A stretch of DNA of 64,000 bases from a virus: the IMG/VR virus record IMGVR_UViG_3300034093_001036, positions 1-64,000 of that record. One strand, 5' to 3'. How positions within the stretch are numbered: the stretch's first letter is position 1; each line of letters begins with the position of its first letter. This document shows, piece by piece, positions 16,737 through 23,752 of the stretch. The position numbers and the translations under genes were made by a program. The notes beneath the pieces are model-generated. The model worked only from the letters and a program-made list of their open reading frames with translations. It was not told the DNA's origin and made no database searches.

Positions 16737-17681
16737 TTAGTTTAGCATAAGAGATATTGATTTGTCAAACTGGAACTCTAAATTCTTAAGTTCTTCGTCG
16801 GACATATCTCCAATATCTTTATACTGATTGTTTAGTTTAATAACAGAAACACGAGTAGAAAGTTTTTCAACTATCCTATCTTTCATGTTTCCTCCTGCCT
16901 CATCGTTATCGGCAATAACAATAATGTTATTGAAATACTTTTGAAGCAATTCTGTTTGTATGTTTGATACGTTTGCACCCAAGGTTGCAACGGCTGGAAG
17001 ACCTACTTGGTCAAGCCTTATTGCATCAAATGATGACTCCACTACATACACTCTATCAGACTTTTTTACTCTATGCAAGTTAAATAATGTTTTACTTTTT
17101 GGAAGTCCTGGAGTATTCTTAAAATCTTTTCCTTCAATAGATCTGCCAACAAATCCAATTGGAATCCCATCTGGGCTATGGACTGGAACGGTAACCATAT
17201 CTTGCTTATCAGAATAGCCAAGTGAAAACTTTGCCCAGGACTGCATCTCTATGTGTCTTGATTTAAAATAATTTTTTGGTCTATCTAATAAAACTAAATT
17301 GTTATAAAGTCTTTTTAATATATCTATGTCAAATTGTTTAAACTCTTCTTCAACTATTAGGCTTTTATTTATGTCATCAACAAGATTACTTAATTTTTCT
17401 TTTGATTTAATATATCTTGCTGATTCAAAATAGGTTCTTCCAGAAGTGTGCATTATTAGTTCAAGAAGGTCTGCTGTTTTCTGACAAGAAAAACAAAAGA
17501 ATAAACCGTTTGATTTATGTACTTCTCCTGCTGGGGTTCTGTGGTTGTTGTGAAATGGACAAAAGACTATATAGTTATCTGATAAATCAGACTCAATATC
17601 TATACCCGATCCTGTAAGGACTCTTTTAACTTGGTCTGCGGTATAAAGATTGGATTCGTTCCGTCTATTCCTGCTATCCAT
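16737..17681 (-). CDS. dnaG: DnaG-like primase
   Basis: The protein has 314 residues. The CHC2 zinc ribbon uses Cys41, His44, Cys63 and Cys66 (FCPFHNNH and FFCFSCQK). The Toprim core has VYVVESSFDAI and IIVIADNDEAGG (about 210-265), giving the Glu and DxD metal ligands. It makes RNA primers for the replication fork. It lacks the helicase-binding C-terminal domain of bacterial DnaG, so interaction with the DnaB-like gene product would have to differ. The gene overlaps the preceding small gene by 82 bases; AAGGA before the ATG supports this start. Confidence 0.9.
   Translation of the reverse strand: MDSRNRRNESNLYTADQVKRVLTGSGIDIESDLSDNYIVFCPFHNNHRTPAGEVHKSNGLFFCFSCQKTADLLELIMHTSGRTYFESARYIKSKEKLSNLVDDINKSLIVEEEFKQFDIDILKRLYNNLVLLDRPKNYFKSRHIEMQSWAKFSLGYSDKQDMVTVPVHSPDGIPIGFVGRSIEGKDFKNTPGLPKSKTLFNLHRVKKSDRVYVVESSFDAIRLDQVGLPAVATLGANVSNIQTELLQKYFNNIIVIADNDEAGGNMKDRIVEKLSTRVSVIKLNNQYKDIGDMSDEELKNLEFQFDKSISLMLN
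16739..16768 (-). promoter_or_regulatory. Candidate promoter TTGACA-N18-TAAACT before the ssDNA-binding protein gene
   Basis: A consensus TTGACA lies inside the end of the primase gene. It is followed at 18 bases by TAAACT, which matches four of six -10 positions. The start of the next gene is about 26 bases further on. The -10 is weak. Confidence 0.35.
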
Positions 17682-17953
17682 TCGCTTTTCCTTTTCCCTG
17701 CGTAAACTGCCTGTATTGATAATTCAAATTCGTAAAAGTTCTTTTTATCATTATATCGTATAGTGAAGTCTGGGTCAAGGTCAAGCCTTGGCACATACCC
17801 GCTTAGTTTCATTTCTGAGACTAATAATCTTACATATTCTATTTTAAGTCTACCAATCATAGAGTCGTCATGAATTACTCCATCAAGATAAAACTTTTTT
17901 ATAGGTTTATGATGATAGAACGTAGGTGGTAAAGACTCCATGTTTTCTGACAT
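17600..17953 (-). CDS. Hypothetical protein between helicase and primase
   Basis: The 117-residue protein reads as a compact alpha/beta domain: FYLDGVIHDDSMIGRLKIE, split here as FYLDGVIHDD and SMIGRLKIEYVRLLVSEM, then LDPDFTIRYNDKKNFYEFELSIQAVYAGKRKSEW in two strands. No catalytic motif is recognised. Its last 82 bases overlap the start of the primase gene in another frame. A TATAAT lies a few bases upstream of its ATG. The position suggests a replication accessory such as a loader or regulator, but there is no direct support. Confidence 0.6.
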   Translation of the reverse strand: MSENMESLPPTFYHHKPIKKFYLDGVIHDDSMIGRLKIEYVRLLVSEMKLSGYVPRLDLDPDFTIRYNDKKNFYEFELSIQAVYAGKRKSEWIAGIDGTNPIFIPQTKLKESLQDRV

Positions 17954-17965
17954 ATCATATTATAA

Positions 17966-19186
17966 CTACTTATCTTCAAAATCTTTATATCGATAGTATC
18001 CCTTGTCAAAATCACATTGAACTAGGAAATCTCCCATAAACCCATTACGGTTTTTTCTAAAGGCGCATTCAATGATATCGCTATTAGTCCCACGGCCAAG
18101 AGCAAGCACCCAGTCTGCATCGTAAGCAATCTGTCTAGACCATGCAGTTTGACCAAGTGTCGGGACTGAAGATAGATCATTAACATCATCTGGTGTAGCA
18201 GAAGAAATAGCAATAATAGGAACTTCTTCTCCAATAGCCATTAGTTTGAGTTCTCTTGAAAGGTTCTTCATTCGTACCGTTTCATTATCTGACTTCTGAT
18301 TAGGAGCCATTAACTGAAGGTAGTCAACGATTACAAAGTCTGGTTTGTATTGATCAATCTTTCCACGAAGAACGGAGGGGTTAATTTCCCCACCCTGGTC
18401 ATTTGATATGATGTGAAATTCTGGCTTGCCTTTAAGATTTTTTTCATGCCATTCTTTTAGCATGTCCATCTCAACTTCGCCATTACTTAATTTTCTATGA
18501 GACCAACGACCTTCACCCATAATTGTAAATACACGATTACGAACTTCTGTCTCAGACATTTCAAGACTAATGACTAGAGGGCTTTTCCCCTGCTTCCATG
18601 CTTGAACTGCAAAGTATAATGCTAACCAAGATTTTCCAATACCTGGATATGCTAAAAACACTCCAAGTTGGCCAGGCATAATTCCTGAAGGAAGGTAGTT
18701 ATCAAACCCTGGCAGTCCAGTCTTAATACCAACATGACCAAGAAGTTGTTGCTTTTTTAGATTTTCAAAGTAAGCAACGGCAGACTCAAGATCCGTAACA
18801 TCAATATCACGAATTGCAGATGTATTCTTTTTTAATTCTGATGTCTTTGTAATTAAATCATTTAATGCAACAACGCCCTGATTATTTTGAACATTTGTTG
18901 CTGCTGACCTTAGAATATCTTTTAGGCTATCATTTAAATACTCACCCTGAAGTTCTTCAAGGTGGTGCTTTGTTGCTCCTACGCTTGCTACTGGTTCAAA
19001 GTCTCTAAACTTTTCTGTAACTAATTCTGCTGGAGGCAAGGATGCATTAGCCTCAAAATATAAACGAATAAACTCCCAAATATCTCCATGGGTTCTTAAT
19101 AAGTTATCAACATTGGCTTGAAGAAGAACATGCATCTGCTTATCTTTAAGCACTGCTGTAATAAGTTTTGACTCTGTATTATTCAC
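17966..19186 (-). CDS. dnaB: Replicative DNA helicase, DnaB type
   Basis: The protein has 406 residues. A helical N-terminal domain (about 1-130) precedes a RecA-fold motor with Walker A AYPGIGKSW (179-187). Further motifs are PLVISLEMSETEVRNR (motif H1a region), FVIVDYLQLMAP (Walker B) and PIIAISSATPDDV (sensor). It is a hexameric fork helicase that works with the primase downstream. The start overlaps the end of the 102-residue gene by eight bases. The recognised loader genes (DnaC type) are absent, so one of the small neighbours may load it. Confidence 0.93.
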   Translation of the reverse strand: MNNTESKLITAVLKDKQMHVLLQANVDNLLRTHGDIWEFIRLYFEANASLPPAELVTEKFRDFEPVASVGATKHHLEELQGEYLNDSLKDILRSAATNVQNNQGVVALNDLITKTSELKKNTSAIRDIDVTDLESAVAYFENLKKQQLLGHVGIKTGLPGFDNYLPSGIMPGQLGVFLAYPGIGKSWLALYFAVQAWKQGKSPLVISLEMSETEVRNRVFTIMGEGRWSHRKLSNGEVEMDMLKEWHEKNLKGKPEFHIISNDQGGEINPSVLRGKIDQYKPDFVIVDYLQLMAPNQKSDNETVRMKNLSRELKLMAIGEEVPIIAISSATPDDVNDLSSVPTLGQTAWSRQIAYDADWVLALGRGTNSDIIECAFRKNRNGFMGDFLVQCDFDKGYYRYKDFEDK

Positions 19187-19487
19187 TTAGCCACTCCTTT
19201 GCCATTCTTCTACGCTCTGCTCTTTCTAAACTGTCTTTTATATTATCTTTTTGTGCCTTTAATATTTTTTCTGCGTTATATGCAAAGTAGTTCCAAGAGG
19301 GGTTCTCTGCAACTGAAAAGTAATACTCAAGTATATCGTAACACCCTGGTAGTGTGTATGATTCAACAAGAGCATCGGAGGCCCACTGTTCTACATTTAA
19401 GTTAAGGGATGGCTTAGATTCGTACCTTGCGGTATGATACTTACTGTATCTTGAAAGCAAAGCCATACGGTCTTTGCGTTCTACCAT
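19179..19487 (-). CDS. Hypothetical helical protein upstream of helicase
   Basis: The 102-residue, charged, mostly helical protein has aromatic patches (YDILEYYFSVAENPSWNYFAYNAEKIL) and a basic/acidic C-terminal helix (LERAERRRMAKEWLSE). Its ATG overlaps the stop of the preceding gene by one base (TAATG) and its end overlaps dnaB by eight bases, so it is coupled to both. Size and position would suit a helicase loader or replication accessory. I do not recognise the family. Confidence 0.6.
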   Translation of the reverse strand: MVERKDRMALLSRYSKYHTARYESKPSLNLNVEQWASDALVESYTLPGCYDILEYYFSVAENPSWNYFAYNAEKILKAQKDNIKDSLERAERRRMAKEWLSE

Positions 19488-19696
19488 TATGCTTCGGCAG
19501 CCTCTTCTTGTGCTTCCCTAATTTTGTCTGTAAGTTTATCTTCAACAAACTTGTAAACACGCTCAAAAGCCTGATCAACAGTCTCTCCACTCTTGCGAGA
19601 ATCTGAAACGCCAAGATCAAGTCTTAGTGATTGAAAGTTGCCAAGGTTAAGTGTGTACCCAAGTGTAACGGATACCTTTGTCTCTTCGTTTTCCAT
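19487..19696 (-). CDS. Hypothetical small acidic protein, first gene of the replication operon
   Basis: The 69-residue protein from ATG 19696 (MENEETKVSVTLGYTLNLG...) has a beta-strand pair, then an acidic helix (DQAFERVYKFVEDKL, IREAQEEAAEA). The in-frame ATG at 19747 is rejected because those 17 codons are the out-of-frame reading of a duplicated gene end. GAAGGG stands directly upstream of 19696. It is transcribed from the strong promoter at 19768-19796. Similar small proteins with the phrase TLNLGNFQSLRLDLGV occur in actinophages by my recollection, of unknown function. Confidence 0.65.
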   Translation of the reverse strand: MENEETKVSVTLGYTLNLGNFQSLRLDLGVSDSRKSGETVDQAFERVYKFVEDKLTDKIREAQEEAAEA

Positions 19697-19709
19697 TTTA
19701 TACCCTTCG

Positions 19710-19817
19710 TTAAATAGATTCATTCCACACTGGAATAAATCGTCCATCTTTAGTTCTCGTATATGTAAGTATACCGTCTCCTATGCGCCTTGTCAACTCT
19801 TGGCTTGTAGGAGTCAT
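19710..19817 (-). pseudogene. Truncated paralogue tail (35-codon ORF) of the DNA-binding protein
   Basis: From ATG 19817 the frame reads MTPTSQELTRRIGDGILTY and ends FIPVWNESI, matching the C-terminus of the protein at 20522-21064. No ribosome-binding site is clear. Most base differences between the copies are silent or conservative, so the sequence was under protein-level constraint until recently or still is. It overlaps the promoter that serves 19487-19696. Confidence 0.55.
19768..19796 (-). promoter_or_regulatory. Strong sigma70-type promoter TTGACA-N17-TATACT for the replication operon
   Basis: The minus strand has consensus TTGACA (19796-19791), exactly 17 bases, then TATACT (19773-19768). 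Predicted start is near 19761, about 65 bases before the ATG at 19696. The same promoter is conserved in the other copy of the repeat. Confidence 0.8.
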
Positions 19818-19843
19818 GTTATTTGTTATTAATTTGTCTTTTC

Positions 19844-20476
19844 TTAATTGTACTTAAATGTATCAAATTCCCAGGCCCACTCATGTGCAATATCTTGCAT
19901 CTGCTTTTCTGAAAACACATCTTTTGGAGTTATTTCTTTTGGCCTATGATTTTTTTGATATACATTTAAATCTAAATGCAATCCTTTGGGCTCTAAAATT
20001 TGATTAATACCTGGCTCAATGCCATCTTCATATTTAATAACATTTTTAACCTGAATAGTGCCATCCTTTGAGTATAAATCTTTTGTGCTTTTTAACCACC
20101 CACGCCAATCTTTTCTTAAAGTGTTTTCAAAATATTTATTTACAAAGTCAGGTCTATCTCCAGATAAATAGTTTTGCATATTACCTGTATACTCTATCTG
20201 CAAAAAGAAATCTGATAAGACTGTATCGTATGGATTTCTGACTACAACGCATGAATCTACTTCAGATAAATTTTCAATTAGTGCTTCTAATTCTGAATAT
20301 GGGATATGATTAAAAAATTTTTCATGATTTCTTGGACTATGTCTTTCATCTATTGGATATACTGGTGTTACAGCAGCATCTTTATCCATTATTTGAGATA
20401 AACAAATTTCAGTTGAAGACCCTCCAACTTTTTTGTTTTTTAAATATAAAAAATTATATTTTTTTGAATATATCAT
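19844..20476 (-). CDS. Sulfotransferase family protein
   Basis: The protein has 210 residues. The N-terminal FLYLKNKKVGGSSTE (residues 9-23) is the 5'-phosphosulfate-binding loop, and VVRNPYDTVLSDFF (about 76-90) is the 3'-phosphate-binding motif of PAPS-dependent sulfotransferases. Family members move sulfate from PAPS to a hydroxyl or amine of a glycan, lipid or protein. RNHEKFFNHIPYSEL resembles the segment between the two motifs in bacterial members. It sits as single cargo between two copies of a 136-bp gene end, inside the replication region, and is AT-rich. It is probably a late insertion. The substrate is unknown. A second member lies at 60727-61413. Confidence 0.78.
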   Translation of the reverse strand: MIYSKKYNFLYLKNKKVGGSSTEICLSQIMDKDAAVTPVYPIDERHSPRNHEKFFNHIPYSELEALIENLSEVDSCVVVRNPYDTVLSDFFLQIEYTGNMQNYLSGDRPDFVNKYFENTLRKDWRGWLKSTKDLYSKDGTIQVKNVIKYEDGIEPGINQILEPKGLHLDLNVYQKNHRPKEITPKDVFSEKQMQDIAHEWAWEFDTFKYN

Positions 20477-20514
20477 TTAATGCGTCCAGTTTCGTTTTTC
20501 ATTACCACACCCAT
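20473..20514 (-). other. Possible 13-codon leader peptide of the sulfotransferase
   Basis: TATAAT at 20526-20521, six bases, then ATG begins a frame MGVVMKNETGRIK that stops at TGA overlapping the sulfotransferase ATG (ATGA). A leaderless short peptide that ends on the next start could couple translation, as the sulfotransferase itself has no clear ribosome-binding site. Small size makes chance possible. Confidence 0.3.
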
Positions 20515-20521
20515 TTCTAAA

Positions 20522-21064
20522 TTATATAGACTCATTCCATACTGGAATAAATCGTCCATCTTCAGTTTTCCTATAAGTAAGTATACCATCGCCCATTCTT
20601 CGTGTCAACTCTTGTTTGCTAGGCGTAATATCATTAGTAATTAATTTATCTTTTCTTGGTCGACCAATATGATATGAAGCAAGTATATCACGTATCTCTT
20701 TTACTTGCGATTCTGAATAATATGATCTTACCTGAAACCCTCTTGCTCCACCTTTTTGAGATCCCGTTGGAAATGGAATGACTCCTCGTTTCATTAGTGA
20801 TGGCATATATTTTTTATGACGATTAACTAAATCAGCAGTCTGACCTACCGTGTATGCTCGCTCTCTTTTATTTCTAAAATCATTAATTAAACAACTTTCA
20901 ATTTGATCTTTGTTTATATTATAAACAGACATTATTCCATTAGAGTGATTGTAGTGATGTATTCTAACTAGGTCTCCATTAAGAAACCAAACTTTTTTGT
21001 TACCTGGTATTACAGGTGACTCATTGTACTTTTCGCTCTCAATAGTTCCCTTTTTAGTAACCAT
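20522..21064 (-). CDS. Helix-turn-helix (excisionase/MerR-like) DNA-binding protein
   Basis: The protein has 180 residues. Residues about 70-130 (AYTVGQTADLVNRHKKYMP, then MKRGVIPFPTGSQKGGARGF and SESQVKEIRDIL) resemble a winged helix-turn-helix of the excisionase or MerR type. A basic linker (GRPRKDKL) and a compact C-terminus (TRRMGDGILTY, RFIPVWNESI) follow. GGAGGGACA precedes the ATG; the start lies 55 bases inside the zinc-ribbon gene in another frame. The C-terminal 44 codons are duplicated at 19710-19845 and carry a promoter. It is likely a regulator at the head of the replication block and may bind the promoters it contains. Confidence 0.72.
   Translation of the reverse strand: MVTKKGTIESEKYNESPVIPGNKKVWFLNGDLVRIHHYNHSNGIMSVYNINKDQIESCLINDFRNKRERAYTVGQTADLVNRHKKYMPSLMKRGVIPFPTGSQKGGARGFQVRSYYSESQVKEIRDILASYHIGRPRKDKLITNDITPSKQELTRRMGDGILTYRKTEDGRFIPVWNESI
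20580..20608 (-). promoter_or_regulatory. Strong promoter TTGACA-N17-TATACT within the DNA-binding gene
   Basis: TTGACA (20608-20603), 17 bases, then TATACT (20585-20580) preceded by TG (extended). It lies inside the last codons of the gene at 20522-21064 and points at the sulfotransferase gene. Predicted start is near 20573. Confidence 0.75.
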
Positions 21065-21201
21065 TGTCCCTCCAAAGTGTGGCTAGGTGGATGAAAAAAT
21101 ACTCTTACTCCGCAAGTCATACAATATACTTCTAGATGGTTAATCTCAGTATATTGCCTATCTATGAACATTCTTCCCTTACATTTTTTGCATGACATCA
21201 T
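21010..21201 (-). CDS. Small zinc-ribbon protein
   Basis: The 63-residue protein has MSCKKCKGRMF and VYCMTCGVR, two CxxC knuckles 24 residues apart, forming a zinc ribbon. A short basic helix (LLKRELLRAKST) follows. The start is at or next to the end of the tail gene at 21201. Its 3' part overlaps the DNA-binding gene by 55 bases. It is a probable small regulatory or nucleic-acid-binding protein. Confidence 0.6.
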   Translation of the reverse strand: MMSCKKCKGRMFIDRQYTEINHLEVYCMTCGVRVFFHPPSHTLEGQWLLKRELLRAKSTMSHL

Positions 21202-21644
21202 TAATTTGGTATTCCAATAATTATTAGATTAATACCAATACTTGTGTCGCCTCCAGCATTAAATTTAACTGTACCCTCAACTTTAGAAGTTGAGACACTT
21301 TTTAATGTAACTGTAACATCTTTACCAGCATCAGTATTTCCAACGTTAACTGGTGTTGCTGTTACCACTGGTGCAAACTTAAACTCGCTTGAAAAATCAT
21401 AAGAAAATGGCTGAGAAGATCCAGCAGTCTGTGTTGCGCTTGTTGTAACTTGAACATACCCACCAATGATTCTTGCCTCAGATGCTTTTACGCTTTGTTT
21501 TCCAGCGTTAGGCGTGTCTATGGTTACATATTTATATGCTGATGGTGATACCTGAACAGAGAGATCATTAATAGCCTTAACAATCTGATAGATATATGTT
21601 ACATCTAGTGGTTGACCTCGCTCTGGTACGGGTAATATTGCCAT
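21201..21644 (-). CDS. Tail-tip or fibre-type virion protein
   Basis: The 147-residue protein has an N-terminal helix (LDVTYIYQIVKAINDLSVQV), followed by beta-strands rich in Thr/Val ending GINLIIIGIPN. The layout matches the last gene of a tail-tip cluster, with a helical coupling part and a receptor-type beta-sandwich. It follows four tail genes. Its ATG is exactly at the predicted transcription start of TGGTATAAT (21651-21659), so it can be translated from a leaderless mRNA as well as from read-through. The specific role is unknown. Confidence 0.6.
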   Translation of the reverse strand: MAILPVPERGQPLDVTYIYQIVKAINDLSVQVSPSAYKYVTIDTPNAGKQSVKASEARIIGGYVQVTTSATQTAGSSQPFSYDFSSEFKFAPVVTATPVNVGNTDAGKDVTVTLKSVSTSKVEGTVKFNAGGDTSIGINLIIIGIPN

Positions 21645-21650
21645 ACTATA

Positions 21651-21659
21651 ATTATACCA
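21651..21659 (-). promoter_or_regulatory. Extended -10 TGGTATAAT giving a leaderless start
   Basis: TGGTATAAT ends six bases before the ATG at 21644, so the predicted +1 is the A of the start codon. It overlaps the stop of the upstream gene. No strong -35 is visible. Confidence 0.55.
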
Positions 21660-22080
21660 GACTTACGATTCCAGAGTCATAGACTTCTAAGTTTTCTGTA
21701 AGTGCTGGATTAATAGATGATATTTGAACTATAGCCCTTACTGACTGTGTTCCTGTTTTTAAAAATGAATAGTTTTGTGATCCAGATGTTCCTAGATAAG
21801 ACGGAGTTGCTCCATCAAACCCTACAAAGATATCATAGGTTATTTGTATTGAAACTTCTCCTACTGCCCAATTTAGAAAAATTGTATTACCAATAATATT
21901 AAGATCTCCTGGGCCAGTAACAACAGCCTCAGAACCAAGAATAAATATTTTTGAATATGCTGACTTTCTGTTTTTATCTTCTGCTATTAATCTAAATCTT
22001 AAAACTCTTGAATTAGACGATGTTACTTTTCCAAGTAAATCTTTTTTAATAATAACATTTTTTATTCCTTTGTCTGCCAT
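21652..22080 (-). CDS. Tail-tip protein with FN3-like domain
   Basis: The 142-residue protein is all beta, with VLRFRLIAEDKNRKSAYSKIF and TIFLNWAVGEVSIQITYDIFVGFDG, a fibronectin III-like pattern, and no signal peptide. It starts at the stop of the gene upstream (shared base) and ends at the leaderless promoter of the next gene. Such small beta proteins are common as accessory adhesins at the tip of siphovirus tails. Function is inferred from position. Confidence 0.55.
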   Translation of the reverse strand: MADKGIKNVIIKKDLLGKVTSSNSRVLRFRLIAEDKNRKSAYSKIFILGSEAVVTGPGDLNIIGNTIFLNWAVGEVSIQITYDIFVGFDGATPSYLGTSGSQNYSFLKTGTQSVRAIVQISSINPALTENLEVYDSGIVSLV

Positions 22081-23234
22081 TATCCAACATCCAAGGCAAA
22101 TCTAAACTCAATATAGTTTGTTGTGTTTGCTGATTTTATAATTGGTTTTGCACCTACACTTTTAATTACAGAGTATCCAGTAAGTCCATACAAAGAATTT
22201 GTAGAAGTAATATTTTCAAGTCTTAGCCCATCTAAACAAACATAAAATAAGTCAGAAGGCAATCCAGCCTCTGTTACGCAAGCATAAATTTTTGCTACAG
22301 TAACTTCTCTCCAGTCAAAGTTATCTGTTTTGTTTAAATCTTTAAGTGCTTTTGTAGCAACAACGTATCTGTTTAAAGCAAAATTTGTTTCTTTTACTGC
22401 TGTTCCAGCAGAGTATCCTACATCATCAATATCTACCTCAAACCTTGCATACTCTTGTGAAGAGTTTAAGCCAGTATAAGAAAATTCCAATAAAATTTTA
22501 ACATTGTCTGGCACTGTATTGGAGTTGGCAACTTTATTAACAACAGAAAATGCTAATCTTAGTTCATCTAATGGACTATTTTTTGTAAGATCTACTGCTG
22601 TATCGTTTAGCCTTATGTATTTAGATCCAGTGCCAACTACAATTTTGCCTAACTGGTTACTTGTAAGGGTTGAATCATTTCCAACTATAGCAATAATATT
22701 ATTTAAGAATCTACATCTTTCATTTCTTGCAACTCTGTCTGACTGAGTAAATATTCTATTGTCTGCATTTGTCTTAAATACATTGAGGGACTGGTTTATA
22801 ATACCGTTTTCTGCAACACCATCAAGTGGTTCATATTTTGATTCTATATCAATTGCAGCAGAACCAAATGGTTGATATAGCCAGTTGTCAGTATCTGCAA
22901 AAGAATAAATTGTTCGGCTATCAAAAGATCCAGCAATTGGGTTTGACGCAGCAGAGAATATTCCAACCTCAGTAATCTCATATCTTTCTTCTGTTGGCAA
23001 CTCTGCTGTTAATACTACCTTATCTATCCCGCCCTCATTTACAAATCCTCTAGAAATAATAGGAACACGAAACATCTCAAAATCTAAGGAATTCTTTAGT
23101 GCATAGTCTCCAAAAACACCCCCATCAGAAGCCACTGGGCTAGGCCCACAGCCCACAGCAATGTGTGAGGCATATGATTGTGTCTGACCCACAAGATACT
23201 TGGCTAAAAGATTTTTACCTATATTAGTTATCAT
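22080..23234 (-). CDS. Tail-tip/baseplate-type structural protein
   Basis: The 384-residue protein begins MITNIGKNLLAKYLVGQTQ and SHIAVGCGPSP, with ERYEITEVGIFSAAS (about 85-100). This pattern is seen in phage tail-collar or baseplate wedge proteins that start with an assembly domain followed by beta domains (FRFALD at the end). It is coupled by a one-base overlap to both neighbours. It probably forms part of the tail tip and carries receptor-facing beta domains. I do not recognise a specific named family. Confidence 0.6.
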   Translation of the reverse strand: MITNIGKNLLAKYLVGQTQSYASHIAVGCGPSPVASDGGVFGDYALKNSLDFEMFRVPIISRGFVNEGGIDKVVLTAELPTEERYEITEVGIFSAASNPIAGSFDSRTIYSFADTDNWLYQPFGSAAIDIESKYEPLDGVAENGIINQSLNVFKTNADNRIFTQSDRVARNERCRFLNNIIAIVGNDSTLTSNQLGKIVVGTGSKYIRLNDTAVDLTKNSPLDELRLAFSVVNKVANSNTVPDNVKILLEFSYTGLNSSQEYARFEVDIDDVGYSAGTAVKETNFALNRYVVATKALKDLNKTDNFDWREVTVAKIYACVTEAGLPSDLFYVCLDGLRLENITSTNSLYGLTGYSVIKSVGAKPIIKSANTTNYIEFRFALDVG

Positions 23235-23752
23235 TAATTACTCCCACTATGTATTGTATCATCAAAAATACTTCCACTGTTCAATATATTAATTTCTGCT
23301 TGCTCGCCCTCTTTGACATTAACTAAGTTAATAACTAGGTCTCCGCTTATCGGATCTATATAGACTGACTTACAGTTTGGCACTTTAACTCCATCCACCA
23401 GATCATATCCTGTACCACAAACTGGTAGATGGTCAAATATAGATAAAGATAAAGACTTAAGATACGAATCAGATGCCTGCAGTCTTAAAACATTATTTGG
23501 ATTGTATTGTAGATATAAATCTGTTAAATTTTTAATCGGGGTATAAATAACCTTTTGCCCATTTACCAGGTCATGCCTAGATATAGTGGCAAGTTCATAT
23601 CCTCCAATATCCTCAAATATAAGGTCTGTCATTATTTCAATAGACATGGCCTCATCATTTAAAAGAATTAAATCTGGAGTAGCAATTTTTACTGAGTTAT
23701 CTTGAGATGCGCTTTCTGGATATGGAAGATTTGCTGTTGCGCTTGTTGTCAT
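23234..23752 (-). CDS. Hypothetical tail-tip protein
   Basis: The 172-residue protein is beta-rich and acidic, with CGTGYDLVDGVKVPNCKSVYIDPISGDLVINL near the middle, split here as a Cys-containing hairpin and VYIDPISGDLVINL. The two Cys could form one of few disulfides in the tail. No family is recognised. It shares bases with both flanking tail genes (TAATG), so it is almost certainly co-translated and structural. Confidence 0.55.
   Translation of the reverse strand: MTTSATANLPYPESASQDNSVKIATPDLILLNDEAMSIEIMTDLIFEDIGGYELATISRHDLVNGQKVIYTPIKNLTDLYLQYNPNNVLRLQASDSYLKSLSLSIFDHLPVCGTGYDLVDGVKVPNCKSVYIDPISGDLVINLVNVKEGEQAEINILNSGSIFDDTIHSGSN

Larger units (their letters stand above)
19710..19845 (-). 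repeat. 136-bp copy of the 3' end of the gene at 20522-21064
   Basis: Aligned without gaps to 20522-20657, about 111 of 136 positions match by my count. At protein level 36 of 44 residues are the same, including SQELTRR, DGILTY and DGRFIPVWNESI, with the same stop. The upstream border is exactly at the stop of the sulfotransferase gene. It is probably the remnant of a second, full copy of the DNA-binding gene whose front was replaced by the sulfotransferase gene. It carries a conserved promoter. Confidence 0.9.

Noticed and set aside
17981-18009. TTGACA near the end of dnaB as a promoter
   Set aside because: No acceptable -10 at 15-19 bases. It is probably codon context (FDKGY region).
19697-19747. 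Upstream start (MDDLFQCGMNLF-) for the small acidic protein
   Set aside because: These codons are a shifted reading of the duplicated gene end. GAAGGG precedes the ATG at 19696.
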